Source: Antrihabitans spumae (GTDB lineage Bacteria > Actinomycetota > Actinomycetes > Mycobacteriales > Mycobacteriaceae). From it: a stretch of DNA of 64,000 nucleotides. Below, piece after piece: positions 8,561 through 18,294 of this stretch (the stretch's first letter is position 1; each line of letters starts with the position of its first letter). The stretch is taken from assembly GCF_043944905.1 (NCBI RefSeq), contig NZ_JBIMSN010000118.1, positions 1-64,000 on the forward strand, given 5' to 3'. The notes under the pieces are model-generated. The model was given only the letters and a program-made list of their open reading frames with translations. It did no database searches and was not told the origin of the DNA. Position numbers and translations under genes: made by a program.

Positions 8561-9721
8561 GTGAACAATGGTCCTGTGTCCGACACTGTTCGCGTACTTC
8601 TCCTCGGCAGCACCGGTTCGATCGGAACGCAGGCCCTCGATGTCATCGCCGCCAACCCCGACAAGTTCGAGGTGGTCGGTCTCGCTGCGGGCGGTGGCAA
8701 GCTCGATCTGCTCGCCGAGCAGATGAAGCAGACCGGCGTAACGAACGTCGCGGTGGCCGATGCCGAGGCAGGCGCCCGGATCGATGCGACGTACTCCGGA
8801 CTCGGTGCCGTCACCGAGTTGGTGCGCAGTACCGAAGCAGACGTCGTCCTCAATGCACTTGTCGGTTCGCTCGGTCTCGAACCGACCCTCGCCGCCCTCG
8901 AATCCGGTGCCACGCTTGCCCTTGCCAACAAGGAGTCGCTCGTCGCGGGTGGCTCGCTCGTCACCCGTGCGGCGGCGCCGGGCCAGATCGTTCCCGTCGA
9001 CTCGGAGCATTCCGCGTTGGCGCAATGCCTGCGTGGCGGCACGGCCGACGAGGTTGCGCGCCTTGTGCTGACCGCGTCGGGCGGACCGTTCCGCGGGTGG
9101 ACCGCCGACATGCTGGAAGACGTGAATCCCGAAGAGGCGAAGGCTCATCCGACCTGGTCGATGGGTCCGATGAACACGCTGAACTCGGCGACCCTCGTCA
9201 ACAAGGGCCTTGAACTGATCGAGACGCACCTGCTGTTCGAAATCCCCTACGACCGCATCGACGTGACAGTTCATCCGCAGTCGATCGTGCACTCGATGGT
9301 GACGTTCACCGACGGCTCGACACTTGCGCAGGCGAGTCCACCCGATATGAAGTTGCCGATCGGTTTGGCCCTCGGCTGGCCGAACCGCGTCGCGGGCGTT
9401 GCGTCGGCGTGCGATTTCACGAAGGCAGCGACCTGGGAGTTCGAGCCGCTGGACAGTACTGTGTTTCCAGCGGTCGAACTGGCGCGAGCAGCAGGGGAGC
9501 GCGGTGGTTGCCTCACTGCGGTCTACAACGCCGCGAACGAGGTCGCTGCGCAGGCCTTCCTCGATGGCGTCATTCGGTTCCCGGCGATCGTACGAACCGT
9601 GCAGCGTGTGCTCGGTGACGCGGACGAGTGGTCGGCCGAACCCGCTACCTTGGACGATGTGCTCGCCGCGGACAGTTGGGCGCGTGAACGTGCGCGTGAG
9701 CGCGTGAAACAGGAGGGCTAG
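8561..9721 (+). CDS. dxr: 1-deoxy-D-xylulose 5-phosphate reductoisomerase
   Basis: Second step of the MEP isoprenoid pathway: rearranges and reduces DXP to MEP with NADPH and a divalent metal; the target of fosmidomycin. The product is 386 residues, of normal length. The NADPH-binding motif is LLGSTGSIGTQALDV. Also present are LALANKESLVAGG, the metal/substrate site VPVDSEHSA, the flexible loop region TASGGPFRGW, and HPTWSMGPMNTLNSATLVNKGLE. GTG at 8561, with a second in-frame GTG at 8576 as alternative. The next gene, rip1, begins 6 bp after the stop. Confidence 0.97.
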   Translation: MNNGPVSDTVRVLLLGSTGSIGTQALDVIAANPDKFEVVGLAAGGGKLDLLAEQMKQTGVTNVAVADAEAGARIDATYSGLGAVTELVRSTEADVVLNALVGSLGLEPTLAALESGATLALANKESLVAGGSLVTRAAAPGQIVPVDSEHSALAQCLRGGTADEVARLVLTASGGPFRGWTADMLEDVNPEEAKAHPTWSMGPMNTLNSATLVNKGLELIETHLLFEIPYDRIDVTVHPQSIVHSMVTFTDGSTLAQASPPDMKLPIGLALGWPNRVAGVASACDFTKAATWEFEPLDSTVFPAVELARAAGERGGCLTAVYNAANEVAAQAFLDGVIRFPAIVRTVQRVLGDADEWSAEPATLDDVLAADSWARERARERVKQEG

Positions 9722-9727
9722 AGCCGG

Positions 9728-10951
9728 ATGGTGTTCGTTTTGGGGGTTGTGCTCTTCGCCCTCGGTATCGCAGCCTCGGTGGCGCTGCACGAGTGCGGCC
9801 ACATGTGGGCGGCTCAACGCCTCGGCATGAAGGTGCGGCGATACTTCGTCGGCTTCGGTCCGAAAGTGTTCTCGGTGCAGCGTGGCGAGACCGAGTACGG
9901 GCTCAAGGCGCTGCCGTTCGGTGGCTTCTGCGATATCGCAGGTATGACCGCGCTCGACGAGATCGAACCCGAAGAGCTCGATCGTGCGATGTACCGGCAG
10001 AAGACGTGGAAACGCCTTGTCGTCATGTCGTCCGGTATCGCTATGAACTTCGTCCTCGGCTTCATCCTCATCATGGTTCTTGCGGTCGGCTGGGGATTGC
10101 CCAACCTCAACGGTGATCCGACCGTCTCCGTTACCAGCGCCAGCTGTGTCGCCCCGACCCAGGCCGAGGACGGCACGCTCGCCGAATGTTCCGGCACGGG
10201 TCCCGGCCAACGTGCCGGGCTGCTTCCTTCTGACGTCATCGTCAAGGTCAACGACGTCACGACTCATACGTCGACGGACGTCGTGAAGGAAACGCAATCG
10301 GCGACCGGCATCGTGCAGTTCACCGTCGAACGTGGCGACGAGACGCTGACCATCCCCGTGCAGGTCGAGCGCGTACAGCGCTGGGTGATCGACAACGAGA
10401 CCAAGGAGAAGCGGTCCGAGACGGTCGGCGCGATCGGAGTCGGCCTGAATACAGCGGGTCCGGCGCCGACGCAGTACAACCCGCTCTCCGCAATTCCCGC
10501 CTCGGTCGCCTTCACCGGCGACATGTTCGTCAAGACGTTGCACGGCCTTGCGCAGATGCCGAGCAAGGTCGTCGATCTGTGGCACGCCGTCACCGGTGGT
10601 GAGCGCGATCCCGAGACGCCGATCAGCGTCGTCGGGGCGAGCGCGATCGGCGGTCAAGCCGCCGAACGTGGCTACTGGGACACCTTCATCATCCTGCTCG
10701 CGAGCCTCAACTTCTTCCTCGGCGCCTTCAACCTGCTGCCGCTGTTGCCGCTCGACGGTGGACACATGGCTGTGACGATCTACGAGAAGATTCGCAACAG
10801 CCTGCGGTCGCGACGGGGTCTGCCCGCGGGGCCGCCTGTCGACTACCTCAAATTGCTTCCTGCGACCTATGTGGTGATCGTCATAGGCGGTGCATACATG
10901 CTGCTCACCTTGACGGCAGACATCGTGAACCCGATTCAGCTCTTTCCCTGA
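9728..10951 (+). CDS. rip1: site-2 intramembrane metalloprotease Rip1 (RseP/M50 family)
   Basis: Cleaves transmembrane anti-sigma factors within the membrane, releasing sigma factors; in mycobacteria it controls envelope and lipid responses. The 407-residue product has an N-terminal helix with the zinc motif HECGH (residues ~22-26), a PDZ domain (around residues 130-230: GQRAGLLPSDVIVKVNDV), and the third metal-ligand motif NLLPLLPLDGGH near residue 335. Three to four transmembrane segments are predicted. It is tightly linked to dxr and ispG, the conserved order dxr-rip-gcpE. Confidence 0.95.
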   Translation: MVFVLGVVLFALGIAASVALHECGHMWAAQRLGMKVRRYFVGFGPKVFSVQRGETEYGLKALPFGGFCDIAGMTALDEIEPEELDRAMYRQKTWKRLVVMSSGIAMNFVLGFILIMVLAVGWGLPNLNGDPTVSVTSASCVAPTQAEDGTLAECSGTGPGQRAGLLPSDVIVKVNDVTTHTSTDVVKETQSATGIVQFTVERGDETLTIPVQVERVQRWVIDNETKEKRSETVGAIGVGLNTAGPAPTQYNPLSAIPASVAFTGDMFVKTLHGLAQMPSKVVDLWHAVTGGERDPETPISVVGASAIGGQAAERGYWDTFIILLASLNFFLGAFNLLPLLPLDGGHMAVTIYEKIRNSLRSRRGLPAGPPVDYLKLLPATYVVIVIGGAYMLLTLTADIVNPIQLFP

Positions 10952-11003
10952 CGGATAGAATCGGGGAGTAGCTCGGCCCATCAGCTTCGAAAGTAGGCAC
11001 ATA

Positions 11004-12170
11004 GTGACCAGCCCTGTTGGATTGGGCATGCCGACCGGACCCGCAGCGGTCCTTGCTCCGCGCCGCAAGACCCGGCAGTTGCAGGTCGGCTCGGTAAGTG
11101 TCGGTAGCGAGAGCCCGATCTCGGTTCAATCGATGACGACGACCAAGACCCACGACATCAATGCGACCCTGCAGCAGATCGCCGAACTGACCGCGTCCGG
11201 CTGCGACATCGTCCGGGTCGCGTGTCCGCGGCAGGAAGATGCCGATGCGCTGGCGACGATCGCGAAGAAGAGCCAGATCCCGGTCATCGCGGACATCCAC
11301 TTCCAGCCGCGCTACATCTTCGCGGCCATCGATGCCGGTTGCGCCGCAGTGCGCGTCAACCCGGGAAACATCAAAGAATTCGACGGCCGCGTGGAAGAAG
11401 TGGCGAAGGCTGCGCTGGCCGCGGGCACTCCGATTCGGATCGGCGTCAACGCCGGGTCGTTGGATCCACGTTTGATGCTGAAGTACGGCAAGGCGACGCC
11501 GGAGGCGCTCGTCGAGTCGGCGCTGTGGGAAGCAAGTCTGTTCGAGCAGTACGGGTTCGGCGACATCAAGATCTCGGTCAAGCACAACGACCCTGTGATC
11601 ATGGTCGAGGCCTACCGGCAGTTGGCCGCTCAGTGCGACTACCCGTTGCATCTCGGGGTCACGGAGGCGGGTCCGGCGTTTCAGGGGACCATCAAGTCGG
11701 CCGTCGCGTTCGGTGCGCTGCTGTCGGAAGGAATCGGCGACACCATTCGTGTCTCGCTTTCTGCACCGCCTGTCGAAGAGGTGAAGGTCGGCGCGCAGAT
11801 CCTGCAGTCGCTGAATCTGCGTCCGCGCAAACTGGAGATCGTGTCCTGCCCGTCGTGCGGTCGTGCGCAGGTCGACGTCTACACCCTCGCCAACGAAGTG
11901 TCCGCAGGCTTGGAGGGCATGGAGATCCCGTTGCGGGTCGCGGTGATGGGGTGCGTCGTGAACGGTCCCGGCGAAGCTCGTGAGGCCGACCTCGGCGTCG
12001 CTTCAGGCAACGGCAAAGGCCAGATCTTCGTGAAGGGGCAGGTCATCAAGACCGTGCCGGAGGCGTTGATCGTCGAGACGCTGATCGAAGAGGCGATGCG
12101 GATTGCCGAGGAGTACGGCGAGAACGGCGAGCTCACCGAATCCGGCGCGCCGGTAGTCAGCGTCACCTGA
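11004..12170 (+). CDS. ispG: 4-hydroxy-3-methylbut-2-enyl diphosphate synthase
   Basis: Penultimate MEP-pathway enzyme: a [4Fe-4S] protein converting MEcPP to HMBPP. The 388-residue product begins with a disordered tail, then QVGSVSVGSESPISVQSMTTT, DIVRVACPRQEDA (TIM barrel) and INAGSLD-like VNAGSLDPRL. The cluster-binding cysteines are in IVSCPSCGRAQVDVYT and VAVMGCVVNGPGEA. It lies 52 bp after rip1 and is probably co-transcribed. Confidence 0.97.
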   Translation: MTSPVGLGMPTGPAAVLAPRRKTRQLQVGSVSVGSESPISVQSMTTTKTHDINATLQQIAELTASGCDIVRVACPRQEDADALATIAKKSQIPVIADIHFQPRYIFAAIDAGCAAVRVNPGNIKEFDGRVEEVAKAALAAGTPIRIGVNAGSLDPRLMLKYGKATPEALVESALWEASLFEQYGFGDIKISVKHNDPVIMVEAYRQLAAQCDYPLHLGVTEAGPAFQGTIKSAVAFGALLSEGIGDTIRVSLSAPPVEEVKVGAQILQSLNLRPRKLEIVSCPSCGRAQVDVYTLANEVSAGLEGMEIPLRVAVMGCVVNGPGEAREADLGVASGNGKGQIFVKGQVIKTVPEALIVETLIEEAMRIAEEYGENGELTESGAPVVSVT

Positions 12171-12228
12171 TCGTTCCCAATACGGCTGGTTCGTGGCACG
12201 CTGGACATGTGTCCGATCCGTGCCGGGG

Positions 12229-13074
12229 ATGCCCGCCGTGTTGAAAGTGCTCGGTGCGCGGCAACTGGGCAGTCGCGATGTCGCTCATGTCCTGCGGGTG
12301 CTCGATGGTGATCCCGTCGCGTCCTGCATGGTTGCCGCTCGCATCCAGGAGTTCGGGCTCAACCCTGGAGCATTTCCGGGTGAGCTGTGGAGTCGCGGCG
12401 GACCCGCCGAATCGCTGTGCTACACCGGTGCCAATCTTGTTCCACTGCTGGGCAATTCGGAAGACCTTCGGGCATTTGCCGACCGTGCCAGCCGTAGCCC
12501 GCGGATGTGTTCCTCGATCGTCGGACGCCGCGAACTCGCGCTTCCGCTGTGGGACATGCTCGTCGGAGAGTGGGGCCCAGCCAGGGAACTGCGTCCCGAC
12601 CAACCTCTGCTCGCCATCGCGCAACCCGCGGTGATCGACGCCGATCCGCACGTACGAGCAGCGACCCTCGGTGAACTCGACCGCTACCTGACGGCCGCGA
12701 TCGACATGTTCATCGAAGAGGTCGGCGTCGATCCACGATCCACCGACGGCGGCACGAGTTACCGGCGTCGCGTCGCAAATCTGATCGCGACGGGCCGCGC
12801 ATGGGCACGGTTCGAGGACGGCGAAGTCGTGTTCAAGGCAGAGGTCGGGGCGCTGTCCCGCTCGGTCGGACAGATCCAGGGAGTGTGGGTGCATCCCGCG
12901 CGCCGCGGCCGTGGACTCGGCGCGGCCGGTACCGCAGCTGTCGCCAACATGATCGTTGCGTCGGGCAGAACGGCGAGCCTCTACGTCAACGACTACAACC
13001 GGCCCGCCCGCCGTGCCTACGAACGTATCGGCTTCACACAGGTCGGCACCTTTTCGACCGTACTGCTCGACTGA
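12229..13074 (+). CDS. GNAT-fold acetyltransferase (Rv2867c-like)
   Basis: An about 281-residue protein with a degenerate N-terminal DUF4081 half (residues ~1-160) and a C-terminal GNAT domain: GQIQGVWVHPARRGRGLGAAGTAAV is the acetyl-CoA pyrophosphate loop, and LYVNDYNRPARRAYERIGF is the motif-B end. The substrate is unknown. The ATG at 12229 gives the family-like start MPAVLKVLGARQL; in-frame starts at 12193 and 12238 remain possible. It sits between ispG and the PBP gene as in M. tuberculosis. Confidence 0.85.
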   Translation: MPAVLKVLGARQLGSRDVAHVLRVLDGDPVASCMVAARIQEFGLNPGAFPGELWSRGGPAESLCYTGANLVPLLGNSEDLRAFADRASRSPRMCSSIVGRRELALPLWDMLVGEWGPARELRPDQPLLAIAQPAVIDADPHVRAATLGELDRYLTAAIDMFIEEVGVDPRSTDGGTSYRRRVANLIATGRAWARFEDGEVVFKAEVGALSRSVGQIQGVWVHPARRGRGLGAAGTAAVANMIVASGRTASLYVNDYNRPARRAYERIGFTQVGTFSTVLLD

Positions 13075-13126
13075 TCGACGGCCAGCCTCCCCGGCTGTGG
13101 CCTACGAGCGAATTACGATGTGTCCG

Positions 13127-14941
13127 ATGACTATCCGCCGGTTTCGTACGTCGCTCGTCGCGCGCGTTGTCGTGACTGTCGCGGTGTCCGCACTGGCTGT
13201 CGGGGTCGCCTCGTGCACCCCGAAGCCGGCCGGTCCCTCACCCGCTGCGGACAGCTTCGTCGACGCATTCGCCGAGCGCGACGTAGCGGCAGCTGCCGGC
13301 GCCACCGACCAGCCACAGAAGGCATTCGAGGTGCTCACGGCAACGTGGAACGACCTGCAGGCCGAGTCCATGACCGCGACGACCGGGTCGGCTCGGATCA
13401 ACGGCGACACGGCGACCGTCGACTACACCTACGAGTGGCACCTGCCGAAGAATCGGGTCTGGACCTACTCGGGGCAGTTGCAGATGGGCAGGCGCGACGG
13501 CGAGTGGGCGGTGCGGTGGAGTTCGACCGACGTCCATCCCGAGCTAGGGGACACCCAGCGGATGGCTTTGCGCTCGACGGCGGCACCGCGGGCGCGGGTC
13601 AACGAGCATTCCGGATCCGACGTGCTTGTGCCCGGCGTCGTTCATCGCATCAGGTTGAATGCGGCGAAGTCGGGGAACGTCGTTGCGGTCGCCAATTCGC
13701 TCGCGGCGGCACTCGGCCGCTTCGATTCGACCATCACCGCTCAGTCGATCGTCGAATCCGCAACGGCGGTGAAGGGCGACTATCAGGTCGCGACGCTCAA
13801 GCAGGACGACTTCGATCAAGTCTCGATGGTCCTTTCCACCATGCCAGGCGTGACGACGAGCGACGAAGCGGATCTGGTTGCGACCGAACGCGATTTTGCG
13901 CCCGACCTCATCAGCCAGGTCAAGAAGACGATCATCGACGACGTCGACGGCAAGGCCGGGTGGAGTGTCGTCACGATCAACGCGAACGGCGTGGACACCG
14001 ACGTGCTGACCGAAACGGCGCCGCAGCCGGTCGGGTCGTTTTCGATCAGCCTCGATCGCCCGATCCAGCGGGCAGCCCAGGAGGCTGTCGATCGGCGCGT
14101 CGAGCAGACGATGATGGTCGTGGTGCAGCCGTCGACGGGTGCCCTGCTCGCGGTCGCGCAGAACAAGGCTGCGGACCGAGATGGCCCTGTTGCGACGACC
14201 GGCCTGTATCCGCCGGGATCGACGTTCAAGATCATCACTGCAGGCGCCGCGATCGACGGTGGTCTCGCCACGCCGGACACCTCGGTGCCGTGTCCCGGTC
14301 GCATTGTGATCGGCGAACGCAGCATCCCCAACTACAACGAATTCGCCTTGGGCTCCGTACCGATGGCGACGGCGTTCGCGCGCTCGTGCAACACCTCCTT
14401 CGCGAAATTGGCCAGCGAGATGCAGCCAGACGCTCTGAACGTGGCTGCAGCGGAACTCGGCATCGGCCCGACCTACGACGTCGAGGGTTTGCCGACCGAT
14501 TCCGGGTCGGTTCCACCCGCGGACGACCTCGTGCAGCGAACCGAAGACGGGTTCGGGCAGGGCAAGGTTGTCGTGAGCCCGTTCGGCATGGCACTTGCTG
14601 CCGCAACGGTCGCCCGTGGTTCGACGCCGGTGCCGCAGCTCATCTCGGGCTTCGACACGAAGGTCGAGGGGGACCGCCCGGTGATCACCCCTGCGATGGT
14701 GGACGGGCTACGCGGAATGATGCGCCTGGTCGTCACGAGCGGCACTGCGACCCGGATCGCCGATCAGGGTGAGGTGTACGGCAAGACCGGGGAAGCCGAG
14801 GTCGAAGGCGGATCCCATGCCTGGTTCGTCGGTTACCGAGGTGACATCGCGTTCGCGACGCTGGTTGTGAAGGGCGGTAGCTCCGACAATGCGGTTGCAG
14901 TCACCCGCGACATGTTCTCGGTGCTGCCCGAGGAGTACTGA
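13127..14941 (+). CDS. penicillin-binding lipoprotein (Rv2864c-like transpeptidase)
   Basis: Class B PBP-like peptidoglycan transpeptidase anchored as a lipoprotein. The product is 604 residues. The signal peptide ends in a lipobox, Val27-Ala-Ser-Cys30. An NTF2-like MecA_N domain follows (residues ~40-150: SFVDAFAERDVAAAAG), then a dimer region and the transpeptidase domain. The active-site motifs are intact: S365TFK, S420CN and K553TG. Alternative ATG at 13118. This is the last gene of the conserved block before the accessory region. Confidence 0.92.
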   Translation: MTIRRFRTSLVARVVVTVAVSALAVGVASCTPKPAGPSPAADSFVDAFAERDVAAAAGATDQPQKAFEVLTATWNDLQAESMTATTGSARINGDTATVDYTYEWHLPKNRVWTYSGQLQMGRRDGEWAVRWSSTDVHPELGDTQRMALRSTAAPRARVNEHSGSDVLVPGVVHRIRLNAAKSGNVVAVANSLAAALGRFDSTITAQSIVESATAVKGDYQVATLKQDDFDQVSMVLSTMPGVTTSDEADLVATERDFAPDLISQVKKTIIDDVDGKAGWSVVTINANGVDTDVLTETAPQPVGSFSISLDRPIQRAAQEAVDRRVEQTMMVVVQPSTGALLAVAQNKAADRDGPVATTGLYPPGSTFKIITAGAAIDGGLATPDTSVPCPGRIVIGERSIPNYNEFALGSVPMATAFARSCNTSFAKLASEMQPDALNVAAAELGIGPTYDVEGLPTDSGSVPPADDLVQRTEDGFGQGKVVVSPFGMALAAATVARGSTPVPQLISGFDTKVEGDRPVITPAMVDGLRGMMRLVVTSGTATRIADQGEVYGKTGEAEVEGGSHAWFVGYRGDIAFATLVVKGGSSDNAVAVTRDMFSVLPEEY

Positions 14942-14965
14942 ACCGCGGCGGCAGCGGTCGCACGG

Positions 14966-16177
14966 TCAGGCAGCGAACGATTTGGATTCCAGCAATGCCG
15001 CAATTCGGGCGGCGGACAGCGTCATCGCCTCGCCTGGATGCTGGGGGTCGTAACCGGTGAGTTCGCCGATCCTGAGCAAGCGATAGGTGACGGTGTTCCG
15101 GTGGACGCACAGCACCCGTGCCGCTGCGTTCTGGTTGCAGTCGTTGGTGAAGAACACGTCGAGGGTCTGGGCGAGAACGGGTTGGTCGGCGAGTGGTTGC
15201 AGCACCGAGGCGAGTTCGTGACGGGCCGAACTGTCGACCGCAACCGCGTACTCGAAGCGCAGGTCTTGCCTGCGGCACACCATGTCGTCCAGCGCCAGGC
15301 ACCGGCCGAGTTCTGCGACGACTTTCGCCTCGGCGAAGGATGCGGGCACTGCGCTGTGTGTCGATGCGTGCGAGACCCCGACCCACATGGACGCAGGTGT
15401 GCCGTCCGCTGTTCGGTGTCCTAGTCGAGCAGCGAGATCAGCTGTCGCAGCGGCACTGTCGGCGTCCGGCTCGACGGGGATCAGCGCTGTCCAGCCGCCC
15501 ACATCGCGTCGCAGTAGCGAACCGGGTAGGTCGTGAATCCGGTGCCGCAATTCGGTGACTGTGCCCGGGCTCGGTTCCCCGAGCCGTACGACGGCGACGA
15601 GAAACGCCTCCGCGACTGTCGTGGCCTCCCCACTTGTCCACGCACCGGGATCACGGCCTGCGAGCAGCGCGTCGAGGATGCCGCGACGACGCTCCAACTC
15701 GTCCCACGGCCGCGTTCGAGCTTCCTCAACACACGCACTGGCGATGCGGGCCATCACGAGGGAGAGGTACCTGGTCAGCGGCAGACCCACTTCGGCAAGC
15801 AGCGGTTGTTCCGACTGCGAAGCGCTGCTTGCCAACTGGGACCAGAGGAAGTAGACGCCGACCCGATAGTTTTCGAGTACGTCGTGCAGGGGCATGCCGT
15901 CGCGCATGAGGGACACCGCACGGTCGACCAGTGGGCGGGTGTCGATGTCGGACGGCTCGCACCCGTCGAGCCAACTCCGGAAGAACAGCGTCACGTTCAG
16001 GTGAGCCGCGGGGACGAAATCGGCGTCCAGCAGGGCGCGTGGCACGCTGTCGTACGGCGCGGCTTCGGTCGTGAAGTCGTCGACAAGCGCGCGTGCTCGC
16101 GCGGCCAAGCCGACCACCGCCGAGTGTCGATCGAGTAGCTCGGCCGTGACCCCTGCGCTCCGTCTTGTTTCCGTCAC
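14966..16177 (-). CDS. PucR-family transcriptional regulator
   Basis: A 403-residue regulator. The C-terminal PucR helix-turn-helix is clear (DVFFTNDCNQNAAARVLCVH then RNTVTYRLLRIGELTGYDP); a GGDEF-like central domain lies around residues 150-290. No N-terminal purine-catabolism domain is recognised, so the ligand is unknown. The start was chosen as GTG at 16177, 4 bases after GGAAGG; the longer in-frame extension crosses the divergent lipase gene. It is transcribed divergently from the lipase across a 237-bp region, making the lipase a possible target. Confidence 0.85.
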   Translation of the reverse strand: MTETRRSAGVTAELLDRHSAVVGLAARARALVDDFTTEAAPYDSVPRALLDADFVPAAHLNVTLFFRSWLDGCEPSDIDTRPLVDRAVSLMRDGMPLHDVLENYRVGVYFLWSQLASSASQSEQPLLAEVGLPLTRYLSLVMARIASACVEEARTRPWDELERRRGILDALLAGRDPGAWTSGEATTVAEAFLVAVVRLGEPSPGTVTELRHRIHDLPGSLLRRDVGGWTALIPVEPDADSAAATADLAARLGHRTADGTPASMWVGVSHASTHSAVPASFAEAKVVAELGRCLALDDMVCRRQDLRFEYAVAVDSSARHELASVLQPLADQPVLAQTLDVFFTNDCNQNAAARVLCVHRNTVTYRLLRIGELTGYDPQHPGEAMTLSAARIAALLESKSFAA

Positions 16178-16224
16178 GAGACCTTCCAACACCGTTGTCG
16201 AATTCGTCTCCGACGGGCGCGAAC

Positions 16225-16239
16225 GGTACCGCCGGTACC
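16225..16239. promoter_or_regulatory. inverted repeat in pucR-lipase intergenic region
   Basis: Two GGTACC palindromes separated by GCC (GGTACC-GCC-GGTACC), 48 bp upstream of the PucR-type gene start. Position and symmetry suggest an operator; this is inference only. Confidence 0.35.
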
Positions 16240-16414
16240 GCGAACCTAGCAGGCCGGTGGAGAACTGACCACCCCCGAGTCGGGCGGATGGCAATGTGCA
16301 CAAGTCTCGCCTGGAAACTCTGTAAAAATGCAGATGGCCGCCCTTGCGTCGACCTGATGTACTTGCCGTCGGTCGGTCTGGACCGAATGGAACGCCGCGA
16401 GAAGAGGGCACACG

Positions 16415-17782
16415 TTGGGGGTTCGGAATCGGGTGACGTTGGCTCCCAAGTGGGCTTCGAAGTGGGCTTCGAAGTGGGCACTGCTGCCCATGGCAGTAGC
16501 TGTCGTGGTGTCGGGAGTCGGGGTCGCAGCCGCCGAGCCGTACCCACCTTTCCCGCCGGATCAGAATCAACTGCCGCAGCTGCCTACAGAGCCCGATCTC
16601 TACGATCTGCTGCCCATCCCGACGCCGTCCGAAGACCCCTGGTACGACACGCCTTCGGATATCGGGTCCTACGTTCCGGGGCAGATCATTCGCACGCGCA
16701 ATGTGCAGACCCGCGTTCTCGGCATACCTTTCCCGGTCGACACGAAGCAGTTGCTCTACCGCACCAACGACGTGCGCGACAACCCCATTGCCACGGCGAC
16801 GTCGGTGATCACTCCCGGCATTCCGTGGCAGGGGAGTCCGCGCCCGGTGGTGTCGTTCCAGGAAGCGATCGATGCGACGAATTCGGCGTGCAACCCGTCG
16901 TACACGTTGCAGACCGGCACGATGAAGGAAGCCGCGCTGGTCGTCGGGTGGCTCGCGCAGGGTTTCGCGATCAACATCCCCGACTTCGACGGTCAGTTCA
17001 ACACGTTCAACACCCAAGACGAAGGCAAGATGGTGCTCGACAGCCTTCGCGCCATGAAAAACGATACGACGCTTGGTCTTACGAACTCCGGAATCGCGCT
17101 CTACGGCTACTCGGGCGGTGGTTCGGGCTCGATTCGCGCGGCAGAGCAGCGAGCAACCTATGCGCCGGACGTCAACTTGCTCGGCACCGCATTCGGCGGA
17201 ACTCCCGCCGATCTGCGAGCGCAAGCGCGGTATGCGGTGCTGCAGCAGCCAGGTTTGACCGGCATCAGCAACTTCACGATGTGGCTGGGTTTTGCGTCGT
17301 TGTCACGCGAGTTCCCCGACGTGTTCGATGCCGAGGAACTGCTGACTCCCGAAGGTCGGACGATCCTGCGGGACATGGAAAGTCGCTGCGTCTACACGAT
17401 TGCCCTTTCCGGCATGTACCGACCGATATCCGACTACTTCCAGCCGGGTAAGACCCTCGAAACCGCACCTGGCGTCGTCGACGTTCTCGAAGCGCAGAGT
17501 CTCGGCAAGCACATTCCCGACACCCCGCTGTTCTGGTTCCACGGCATGTGGGACGAGTTGATTCCGCCGGCCGTGGTGTTGCCGACGGTCAACGACTACT
17601 GGAACCGCGGCGCCGACCTACGCTTCGTCACCATCCCGCTACCCGAACATGTCGTGAATGCGTTTGCGGGCTGGCCACCGGCGGTGGCATGGATCAGTGC
17701 GGTGCTGCGTGGACTCCCGCCCGGCCCGCGGATCAAGGCCGACTTCCAACTACCGGCGAGCTGGAACCTGCCTGGCAGTTAG
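16415..17782 (+). CDS. secreted lipase (LIP family, alpha/beta hydrolase)
   Basis: A 455-residue exported lipase. The N-terminal signal peptide has a basic n-region made of KWAS repeats, then the hydrophobic core LLPMAVAVVVSGVGVAAAEP. The mature part carries the secretory-lipase (PF03583) features: the nucleophile elbow GYSGGGSGS near residue 230 and the block FHGMWDELIPPAVV with the catalytic Asp; His is likely in PLPEHVVNAF. A TTG at 16415 follows GAGAAGAGGG, and a GTG at 16433 is an alternative. It is divergent from the PucR regulator. Confidence 0.85.
   Translation: MGVRNRVTLAPKWASKWASKWALLPMAVAVVVSGVGVAAAEPYPPFPPDQNQLPQLPTEPDLYDLLPIPTPSEDPWYDTPSDIGSYVPGQIIRTRNVQTRVLGIPFPVDTKQLLYRTNDVRDNPIATATSVITPGIPWQGSPRPVVSFQEAIDATNSACNPSYTLQTGTMKEAALVVGWLAQGFAINIPDFDGQFNTFNTQDEGKMVLDSLRAMKNDTTLGLTNSGIALYGYSGGGSGSIRAAEQRATYAPDVNLLGTAFGGTPADLRAQARYAVLQQPGLTGISNFTMWLGFASLSREFPDVFDAEELLTPEGRTILRDMESRCVYTIALSGMYRPISDYFQPGKTLETAPGVVDVLEAQSLGKHIPDTPLFWFHGMWDELIPPAVVLPTVNDYWNRGADLRFVTIPLPEHVVNAFAGWPPAVAWISAVLRGLPPGPRIKADFQLPASWNLPGS
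16448..16479 (+). repeat. 12-bp tandem repeat inside the lipase signal peptide
   Basis: Two perfect copies and one partial copy of AAGTGGGCTTCG in frame, giving (KWAS)n in the positively charged n-region just before the hydrophobic core. Copy-number change would alter the signal-peptide charge without breaking the frame. Confidence 0.85.
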
Positions 17783-18261
17783 ACCGACCGTCGCAGTGTC
17801 GCGGCGAGGTGATGCTGCAGCGGCAGTCCGACGGCGCCGAGCCGCAACGTATAGGTCAACTCGTCTCCCGCGATGTGAAACGAACGACCAAGGGCAGTAA
17901 CCGATTTGGCTGACGACGTGAGACCGATCGTGGTTGCCGACAGTTCGATGTCGACAACGTCGTCGGCCACCGCGATCGTGCCTTCCGCAATCTCTGTGAC
18001 GCCGGTTGGATGGGCGAGGACAAGTTCGATTCGACCGGGCTCGGGGACCCGGACGTAGCCCGTCTCAGCGTGTAGCGGTCGCCCGTCGTCGAGTGCCCGG
18101 GTTTTCTGGTTGTAGATCAGAAACGGCTTGCCGACGTGAGCGAAGGTGATCTCTTCGCGATAGCCGAACGAGTCGATCGTCGGATACTCACCTGCGCCCT
18201 CGCCGACCCAGGTGCCGAGCAGGACTGCGACGGGCGCAAGGGACGGGTGTAGTTCGGGCAT
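17779..18261 (-). CDS. nitrobindin-like heme-binding beta-barrel protein (THAP4/DUF1794)
   Basis: A 160-residue all-beta protein. The family signature GTWVGEGAGEYPTI (residues ~16-29) is followed by YREEITFAHVGKPFLIYNQKT and AETGYVRVPEPGRIELVLAHPTGVTEIAEG. Mycobacterial relatives (Rv2717c type) bind heme in a 10-stranded barrel and isomerise peroxynitrite to nitrate. The stop overlaps the lipase stop on the other strand by 4 bp. Confidence 0.85.
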   Translation of the reverse strand: MPELHPSLAPVAVLLGTWVGEGAGEYPTIDSFGYREEITFAHVGKPFLIYNQKTRALDDGRPLHAETGYVRVPEPGRIELVLAHPTGVTEIAEGTIAVADDVVDIELSATTIGLTSSAKSVTALGRSFHIAGDELTYTLRLGAVGLPLQHHLAATLRRSV

Positions 18262-18294
18262 CGGATCAGGGTACGGGCTTGATCCGGGGGCAGC

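Noticed and set aside
8546..11068. 840-residue antisense frame opposite dxr and rip1
   Set aside because: It is a shadow of GC-rich coding on the other strand: His/Arg/Gly-rich, no domain, and the plus strand carries clear dxr and rip1.
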